Assembly: GCA_913054115.1 (NCBI GenBank)
Contig: CAJXIS010000050.1
Coordinates: 1-9,867 of the forward strand
Direction: 5' to 3'
DNA from: an uncultured Acidimicrobiaceae bacterium
GTDB lineage: Bacteria > Actinomycetota > Acidimicrobiia > Acidimicrobiales > MedAcidi-G1
DNA length: 9,867 nucleotides
Part shown: in pieces, positions 5,856 to 9,867 of the stretch
Numbering within the stretch: position 1 is the stretch's first letter
How the letters are laid out: each line of letters starts with the position of its first letter
Translations under genes and position numbers: made by a program
The notes under the pieces: generated by a model
Databases searched by the model: none
Told to the model about the DNA's origin: nothing
Seen by the model: the letters and a program-made list of their open reading frames with translations, nothing else

Positions 5856-7163
5856 GTGGGGCGCACCAGATATCTGGCCGAAACGATCCTGACGTGTGAC
5901 GAGGCGGACACGGTCCACGCCCAGGGTGCCATCGACGTCGAGGACGGTCGGATCTGCTGGGTGGGGGCTGCCGCCGAGGCGCCGGCGGTCGAGGGCATCA
6001 CGGTGCGCGATCTTGGCGGTCTCGTGATGCCGGGACTCGTGAACGCCCACTGCCATTCGCCGATGACCCTCGTGCGCGGGGCGGGCGACGGCCTGCCGCT
6101 CTGGCGCTGGCTGACGGAGGCCATGTGGCCCCGCGAGGGTCGGATGACCCCCGAGGACGTCTGGTGGGGGATGACGCTGGGTTCGGCCGAGATGTTGCGG
6201 GCCGGCGTGACCACGAGCTGCGAGATGTACCTGCACGAGGAACCGGTGGTCGAGGCGGTGCGGGCGTCCGGTGCGCGGCTGGTCATGACGCCCGGGGTGG
6301 TGTCGGCCCTGCACCCGGACGACTCAGGCGCTGGGCGTGCGCAGGATCTCGAGGCGTTCCATGCCCTGCACCACGATCCTGCCGGTCTGATCACGGTCGG
6401 CATCGCGCCGCACTCCGCCTACGACCTGGGCGTCGGGCGGGTCGCCGAACTGGCCGAACTGGCCAGGCGACTCGACGTGCTCCTGCACATCCACGTTGCC
6501 GAGACCACGCAGGAGAGTGCCGAACTCGAGGCGGTCCACGGATCGAGCGTCGTCCGGATCCTCGCCGACCACGGGGTGTTCGAGGGAGACGTGCTGGCCG
6601 CACACTGCGTCTGGGTCGACGATGACGACATCCGACTCTTGGCCGAGTACGGCGTGGCGGTCGCCCACTGTCCGGTGTCGAACATGAAGCTGGGTTCGGG
6701 CGTGGCGCCACTGGCCCGCATGCTCGAGGCGGGCGTGACCGTGGCCCTCGGCACCGATGGTCCGGCGTCCAACGACACCCTCGACCTGTGGGAGGAGGTC
6801 AAGATGGCGCCCCTGTTGGCCCGCGTCACCGGTCTGGACGCCACGCTGGTCGGCCCTGCCGAGGTGCTGGCCATGGCGACGCGCATCGGCGGCCGGGCGG
6901 TCGGCCTCGACGACGTGGGCTGCCTTGCTCCCGGGTGGGCTGCAGACTTCCAGCGCCTCGACCTCGACCACCACGCCTTCGTCCCGGTGACCGACGCCTC
7001 CGAACTGCTCGCCCATGTGGCCTGGTCGGGTGGCGACCGGCGGGTCAGCGACGTCTGGGTGGCAGGCGAGCCGGTGGTGGTCGATGGCGTCGTCCTGCAC
7101 GTCGACGAGGAGCGGGCACGGGCCGAGGTGCAGCAGCGGGCCGAGCGGTTGGCGGCCGGATGA
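5856..7163 (+). CDS. mtaD: MTA/SAH-type nucleoside deaminase (amidohydrolase, MtaD-like)
   Basis: Amidohydrolase-superfamily deaminase of the MtaD / SAH deaminase / 5'-deoxyadenosine deaminase group, which converts 5'-methylthioadenosine, S-adenosylhomocysteine or 5'-deoxyadenosine to the matching inosine derivative and ammonia. The protein has 435 residues (family about 420-440). The metal-binding H65 and H67 are in VNAHCHSP. HIHVAETTQE holds H213 and E216; LAAHCVW holds H250; AHCPVSNMKLGSGVAP (270-285) is the signature segment of this subgroup; LGTDGPASNDTLDLWEE holds metal ligand D301. The start is set at the GTG at 5856 because RYLAETILTCDEADTV is the usual N-terminal strand. An in-frame ATG at 5790 would overlap the divergent add start codon and add a non-conserved leader. 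The stop overlaps the start of the cupin gene by 4 bp (ATGA). Preference among MTA, SAH and 5'-deoxyadenosine cannot be settled from sequence. Chlorohydrolase/guanine deaminase relatives are less likely. Confidence 0.87.
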   Translation: MGRTRYLAETILTCDEADTVHAQGAIDVEDGRICWVGAAAEAPAVEGITVRDLGGLVMPGLVNAHCHSPMTLVRGAGDGLPLWRWLTEAMWPREGRMTPEDVWWGMTLGSAEMLRAGVTTSCEMYLHEEPVVEAVRASGARLVMTPGVVSALHPDDSGAGRAQDLEAFHALHHDPAGLITVGIAPHSAYDLGVGRVAELAELARRLDVLLHIHVAETTQESAELEAVHGSSVVRILADHGVFEGDVLAAHCVWVDDDDIRLLAEYGVAVAHCPVSNMKLGSGVAPLARMLEAGVTVALGTDGPASNDTLDLWEEVKMAPLLARVTGLDATLVGPAEVLAMATRIGGRAVGLDDVGCLAPGWAADFQRLDLDHHAFVPVTDASELLAHVAWSGGDRRVSDVWVAGEPVVVDGVVLHVDEERARAEVQQRAERLAAG

Positions 7164-7615
7164 GCGAGCTGCTCGGGGCCGACGAGGTCGCGGCGCTGCT
7201 GGGCCTGGTCCCCCTGCCCGACGAGGGTGGCCGCTGGGCGCAGACGGTGCTCGATGGTGACTCGAGCGCCATCCACTACCTGCTCTCCGACGGGGACTTC
7301 TCGGCGATGCACCGGCTCGACGGGCCGGAGGTGTACCACCACTACGCCGGTGCACCGGCGGTCCTGTTGCTGCTCTTCGCGGACGGTTCGGCGGCCGAGG
7401 TCGTCCTGGGCGACGATCTGGCGGCGGGTCAGCGACCCCAGGTGGTCGTTCCGGCCGGCGTGTGGCAGGGCTCCTCGACCAGTGGGGCGTGGACCCTGTT
7501 GGGAACCACGATGTCGCCGCCGTATTCCGACGCCGGGTTCACGCTGGGCCGACGGGAGGATCTGCTCGCCGACTGGCCGGCGGCCGCCGAACGGATCACC
7601 GAACTGACCCGTTGA
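7160..7615 (+). CDS. Cupin_5 (DUF985) family protein
   Basis: Small single-domain cupin of the DUF985 / Cupin_5 family (yeast YML079w-like), whose biochemical role is not established. The protein has 151 residues, about the family length. Recognisable segments are SSAIHYLLSDGDFSAMHRLDGPEVYHHYAGAPAVLLLLF (residues 35-73) and LAAGQRPQVVVPAGVWQG (87-104), then WTLLGTTMSPPYSDAGFTLG and the terminal RREDLLADWPAAAERITELTR, all in family order. H51, E57 and H60 are in the positions of a possible metal site. Its ATG overlaps the deaminase stop as ATGA, so the two are probably translated together and may act on related molecules; that link is inference. It ends 27 bp from the convergent SDR gene. A longer frame beginning at 6788 is an out-of-frame extension through the deaminase gene and is not used. 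Confidence 0.85.
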   Translation: MSELLGADEVAALLGLVPLPDEGGRWAQTVLDGDSSAIHYLLSDGDFSAMHRLDGPEVYHHYAGAPAVLLLLFADGSAAEVVLGDDLAAGQRPQVVVPAGVWQGSSTSGAWTLLGTTMSPPYSDAGFTLGRREDLLADWPAAAERITELTR

Positions 7616-7642
7616 CCAGGGCAGGGGCGCGGCGGGTTCCGG

Positions 7643-8398
7643 CTACCAGGTCGGGCGCGCCAGGACGCCGCCGTCGACGACCAGGTCGGTGCCGCTGATC
7701 CAGGAGGCCAGCGGCGAGGCGAGGAAGGCCACGGCTTCGGCCACGTCGTCCGGTGTGCCGAGGCGACCGAGGGGTGCGGCCGCCAGCCACCGTTGGACAC
7801 CCTCGGGCCACCGGTCGGTGAGCCCGCCGTCGTCGATGAGGCCGGGTGACACGCTGTTCACGCGGATGTGGCGTGGCCCGTATTCGAGGGCGGCGGAGCG
7901 GGTGAGCATCACGAGGGCGGCCTTGGCGGAGGCGTAGTGGCCGTGTCCGGGTGCCGGCTGGTGCGCCTCGATGGAGGCGACGTTGACGACGGCGCCCTGT
8001 TCACCTTCGGCGAGTGCGTCGGCCGATGCGCGGACGAGGAGGTGGACGGCGCGGAGGTTGACGTCGAGGACTGCATCCCACGCCGCTGCGTCGATGTCTG
8101 CCAGCGGTTCGACGGTCTGCATGGCGGCGTTGTTGACCAGGATGTCGAGGCGGCCGTGGACATCGAGTGCCTGGTCGATGAGCGACTCCGGGCCGTCGTC
8201 CCTGGCGAGGTCGGCGGTGAGGCAGCGGGTGCCGAGTTCGTCGGCCAGCGCCGACGCCCGATCGGTGGCCCGGTGGATGCCGAGCAGGACCTCGGCTCCC
8301 CGGGCGGCCAGCCCCGTCGCGATGGCAACCCCGATCGGGCTGTTGGCCCCCGTGACGAGGGCGACCCGACCGTCGAGTCGGCCGTCGCCGATGCTCAT
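7643..8398 (-). CDS. SDR-family NAD(P)-dependent oxidoreductase
   Basis: Classical short-chain dehydrogenase/reductase of 251 residues, the standard length, oxidising an alcohol or reducing a carbonyl with NAD(P)H. The cofactor motif is TGANSPIG (16-23), a variant of TGxxxGIG with Ser-Pro in place of the middle glycine. NNAA is at 89-92, and N114, S142, Y155 and K159 (YASAK) form the catalytic tetrad. The C-terminal RVNSVSPGLI and ISGTDLVVDGG segments are typical of the FabG-like subgroup. The HR pair just after the second beta strand (residues 42-43) may favour NADP(H). The start at the ATG at 8398 fits the usual N-terminus (LDGRVALVTGA), but no Shine-Dalgarno is visible. It is divergent from mtnA across 110 bp that contain two dyads, and convergent with the cupin gene. 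The substrate is unknown. Confidence 0.9.
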   Translation of the reverse strand: MSIGDGRLDGRVALVTGANSPIGVAIATGLAARGAEVLLGIHRATDRASALADELGTRCLTADLARDDGPESLIDQALDVHGRLDILVNNAAMQTVEPLADIDAAAWDAVLDVNLRAVHLLVRASADALAEGEQGAVVNVASIEAHQPAPGHGHYASAKAALVMLTRSAALEYGPRHIRVNSVSPGLIDDGGLTDRWPEGVQRWLAAAPLGRLGTPDDVAEAVAFLASPLASWISGTDLVVDGGVLARPTW

Positions 8399-8407
8399 CG
8401 CCGGGCC

Positions 8408-8420
8408 CCGTGGGACACGG
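8408..8420. repeat. Dyad CCGTG-N3-CACGG upstream of the SDR gene
   Basis: A perfect 5-bp inverted repeat around GGA lies 10 bp upstream of the SDR start codon. Part of it, GGGACACG (8412-8419), recurs as a direct copy at 8459-8466 nearer mtnA. It is a possible operator half of the shared control region, and could be chance. Confidence 0.25.
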
Positions 8421-8437
8421 TTTCGATGCCTGTGCGA

Positions 8438-8452
8438 GGATCGCGGCGATCC
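8438..8452. promoter_or_regulatory. 15-bp dyad (GGATCGC-G-GCGATCC) between SDR and mtnA, candidate operator
   Basis: A perfect inverted repeat of 7-bp arms around one base sits near the middle of the divergent gap, about 40 bp upstream of the SDR start and 57 bp upstream of the mtnA start. This is where a dimeric repressor could control both genes. No trailing T-tract is present and it lies between two start codons, so it is not a terminator. The regulator is unknown. Confidence 0.38.
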
Positions 8453-8496
8453 CGGACCGGGACACGATCATGGTGGTGAGGCAGGAACATGCGAGC

Positions 8497-8501
8497 GAGG
8501 G
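8497..8501 (+). promoter_or_regulatory. Shine-Dalgarno (GAGGG) that sets the mtnA start
   Basis: GAGGG ends 7 nt before the GTG at 8509, an ideal spacing, whereas the in-frame ATG at 8470 and GTG at 8410 have no comparable site. It is the clearest ribosome-binding site in the window and contrasts with the apparently leaderless deaminase genes. Confidence 0.6.
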
Positions 8502-8508
8502 TAGTCAG

Positions 8509-9591
8509 GTGACCGGGGGCCGGACGGACCCGTACCCGCCGACCGTCGAGTACGTCGACGGTGTGGTCGTGTTGTTGGACCAGGCCGCACTGCCCGAGGT
8601 GGAGCGGTATGTGCGTTGCGAGGACTGGCAGCGGGTGGCTCGGGCGATCTCCGACCTCGAGGTGCGCGGCGCTCCGGCCATCGGAGTCACCGCAGCCTTC
8701 GGCCTCGCCCTGGCCGCTGAACGGTCGGGGGCAGGGTCGGCCGACGACCTCCTGGCCGAGCTCGCAGAGGTGGCTGAAGCACTGGTCGCCACCCGGCCGA
8801 CGGCGGTCAACCTGGCATGGGCCGTCGAGACCGTCCTCGCCGAAGCGCACGGTGCCGGTGGGGGACTCGCAGCGGACGTCCGGCGGACGGTCGTCGCCTG
8901 TGCGCAGCGGCTGGCCGCCGAGGACCTCGCCACCTGTCGGGCCATCGGGGATGCCGGGGCGGGGCTGCTGGCAGGCATCGACGAGGTCATCACGCACTGC
9001 AACGCCGGCGCACTCGCGACCGTCGGCTATGGCACGGCGCTCGGCGTGGTCCGTTCGGCGCATCGCGACAATCCGGCACTCCACGTCTGGGCCGACGAGA
9101 CCCGCCCGGTGCTCCAGGGGGCGCGGCTCACGGCGTTCGAGCTGGGGCGGGACGGGATCGCCTGCACGGTGATCGCCGACGGCGCAGCGGCATCGGTCCT
9201 TCGTGAAGGGGGCATCGGGGCGGCCATCGTCGGTGCGGACAGGATTGCAGCCAACGGCGATGTGGCCAACAAGATCGGCACCTACGGCCTGGCGGTGGCG
9301 GCGCGCCACCACGGGGTGCCGTTCTACGTCGCCGCCCCGCTGTCGACTATCGACCTGGACACTCCCGACGGTTCCATGATCGAGATCGAGCAGCGTCCGG
9401 CTGCCGAGGTCGCCGAGTACCGGGGGCATGCGATCACGCCGGCCGGTGCAGCGGTGCACAACCCGGCCTTCGACGTGACGCCTGCCGACCTGGTCGATGC
9501 GATCATCACCGAGGTCGGGGTGCTGCGTGCGCCCTACGGTCCGGCCATCGAGGCGGCGCTCGGGCGCCGGGGCGCCGGGGCTGCCGGTTAG
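8509..9591 (+). CDS. mtnA: S-methyl-5-thioribose-1-phosphate isomerase
   Basis: Aldose-ketose isomerase (eIF2B-alpha/beta/delta-like fold) converting 5-methylthioribose-1-phosphate to 5-methylthioribulose-1-phosphate in methionine salvage. The protein has 360 residues (family about 345-370). Clear family motifs are VRGAPAIG (52-59), PTAVNLAWAV (97-106), THCNAGALAT (162-171) with the catalytic cysteine C164, ADETRPVLQG (195-204), and VGADRIAANGDVANKIGTYG (241-260) with the catalytic aspartate D244. The C-terminal NPAFDVTPADLVDAIITE segment (318-335) is also typical. The start is the GTG at 8509, with a GAGGG Shine-Dalgarno 7 nt upstream; this puts the conserved TVEYVDGVVVLLDQ strand near the N-terminus. 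It converges on the ABC ATPase gene with 5 bp between stops. Homologues that act as 5-deoxyribose-1-phosphate isomerases are hard to separate by eye, so that activity remains possible. Confidence 0.93.
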   Translation: MTGGRTDPYPPTVEYVDGVVVLLDQAALPEVERYVRCEDWQRVARAISDLEVRGAPAIGVTAAFGLALAAERSGAGSADDLLAELAEVAEALVATRPTAVNLAWAVETVLAEAHGAGGGLAADVRRTVVACAQRLAAEDLATCRAIGDAGAGLLAGIDEVITHCNAGALATVGYGTALGVVRSAHRDNPALHVWADETRPVLQGARLTAFELGRDGIACTVIADGAAASVLREGGIGAAIVGADRIAANGDVANKIGTYGLAVAARHHGVPFYVAAPLSTIDLDTPDGSMIEIEQRPAAEVAEYRGHAITPAGAAVHNPAFDVTPADLVDAIITEVGVLRAPYGPAIEAALGRRGAGAAG

Positions 9592-9596
9592 GAGCG

Positions 9597-9867
9597 TCAG
9601 GTGGAGCCGGCCGTCATCAGCCGGCCGATCGTGGCTCGATCGAGGTCGGCGGCATCGGCGACCGTGACCAGGCGGCCCTTGAAGATCACGCCGATCCGGT
9701 CGGCCAGGCTGAGGATCTCGTCGAGTTCGGCTGAGACCAGCAGCACGGCGACCCCGCTGTCCCGCTGTCCGACGATCTGCTGGTGGACGAACTCGATGCT
9801 GCCGACGTCGATGCCGCGGGTCGGTTGGGAGGCCACCAGCAGGCGCGCTCCGTGGGACAGTTCGCGG
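9597..9867 (-). CDS. Nucleoside/simple-sugar ABC transporter ATP-binding protein, C-terminal end
   Basis: C-terminal end (about 90 residues) of a tandem ATPase of the RbsA/MglA/YufO-type importers; the N-terminal part lies beyond the right edge. The visible start RELSHGARLLVASQPTRGIDVGSIEF contains a degenerate Walker B: the usual LDEPT is replaced by ASQPT, so the catalytic acid is missing. In the switch region LLVSAELDEILSLADRIGVIF the usual histidine is absent. Both features mark the inactive second nucleotide-binding domain of these two-domain proteins. The ASQPTRGIDVGxIEF form resembles ATPases of purine-nucleoside importers (YufO/NupO group), which would fit the deaminases nearby, but a ribose-like substrate cannot be excluded. 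The GTG at 9836 is internal, since matching family sequence continues upstream of it. Any permease and binding-protein genes would lie outside the window. Confidence 0.85.
   Translation of the reverse strand, partial: RELSHGARLLVASQPTRGIDVGSIEFVHQQIVGQRDSGVAVLLVSAELDEILSLADRIGVIFKGRLVTVADAADLDRATIGRLMTAGST

Noticed and set aside
4503..6314. A 603-codon open frame on the minus strand spanning parts of three genes
   Set aside because: It runs out of frame through the adenosine deaminase and amidohydrolase coding regions, its product is almost entirely Arg/Pro/His/Gly low-complexity sequence, and no family motif appears. It is a GC-rich shadow frame.
8410..8508. N-terminal extension of MtnA to GTG 8410 or ATG 8470
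   Set aside because: Neither start has a Shine-Dalgarno, the added residues do not resemble the family, and the 8410 start would place the dyads inside the gene. GTG 8509 has GAGGG at ideal spacing.
1..9867. CRISPR arrays, tRNA or rRNA genes, insertion sequences, phage or defence genes
   Set aside because: No regularly spaced repeats, no tRNA-like cloverleaf, no transposase or integrase motifs and no compositional break were seen; the window is continuous metabolic chromosomal sequence.

Overview
The window is high-GC DNA (about 70% by eye) with densely packed genes, GTG starts, 1-4 bp overlaps and very short intergenic gaps. The adenosine deaminase carries the NTDNRLMS-type sequence that I associate with actinobacterial homologues, so I read this as a chromosomal segment of an actinomycetote. 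A marine or soil Acidimicrobiia-like lineage is possible, but that is only an impression. I see no rRNA, tRNA, CRISPR array, insertion sequence or phage signature, and no gene-free stretch longer than about 110 bp.

Layout. At 3-644 (+) is the 3' part of a dienoyl-CoA isomerase of the enoyl-CoA hydratase superfamily (fatty-acid beta-oxidation). It converges on an unrecognised small protein gene at 666-1256 (-). Divergent from that is a YcaQ/AlkX-type DNA glycosylase at 1334-2536 (+). Next comes a minus-strand unit read from right to left: adenosine deaminase (5791-4685), the ATP-grasp subunit of an ADP-forming acyl-CoA synthetase (4651-4013), and its CoA-ligase subunit (4013-2553), the last two sharing one base. 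Divergent from the adenosine deaminase is a plus-strand pair: an MTA/SAH-type nucleoside deaminase (5856-7163) overlapping by 4 bp a DUF985/Cupin_5 protein (7160-7615). An SDR oxidoreductase (8398-7643, -) is divergent from mtnA, methylthioribose-1-phosphate isomerase (8509-9591, +). The window closes with the C-terminal end of a nucleoside/simple-sugar ABC transporter ATPase (9867-9597, -).

How the genes fit together. The right half (4685-9867) looks like a nucleoside-salvage neighbourhood: a probable nucleoside importer, two different purine-nucleoside deaminases and MtnA. With a purine-nucleoside phosphorylase, not seen here, these would form a deaminate-first route for recycling 5'-methylthioadenosine (or 5'-deoxyadenosine): deamination to the inosine analogue, phosphorolysis, then isomerisation by MtnA. 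The cupin and the SDR are the unexplained members and the most interesting part of the window.

Regulation. Both divergent deaminase genes have a TAnnnT hexamer 5-7 nt before the start codon, which suggests leaderless transcripts. The SDR-mtnA gap contains two dyad symmetries and a clear Shine-Dalgarno for mtnA. All functional statements come from motif recognition by eye; no database search was run.
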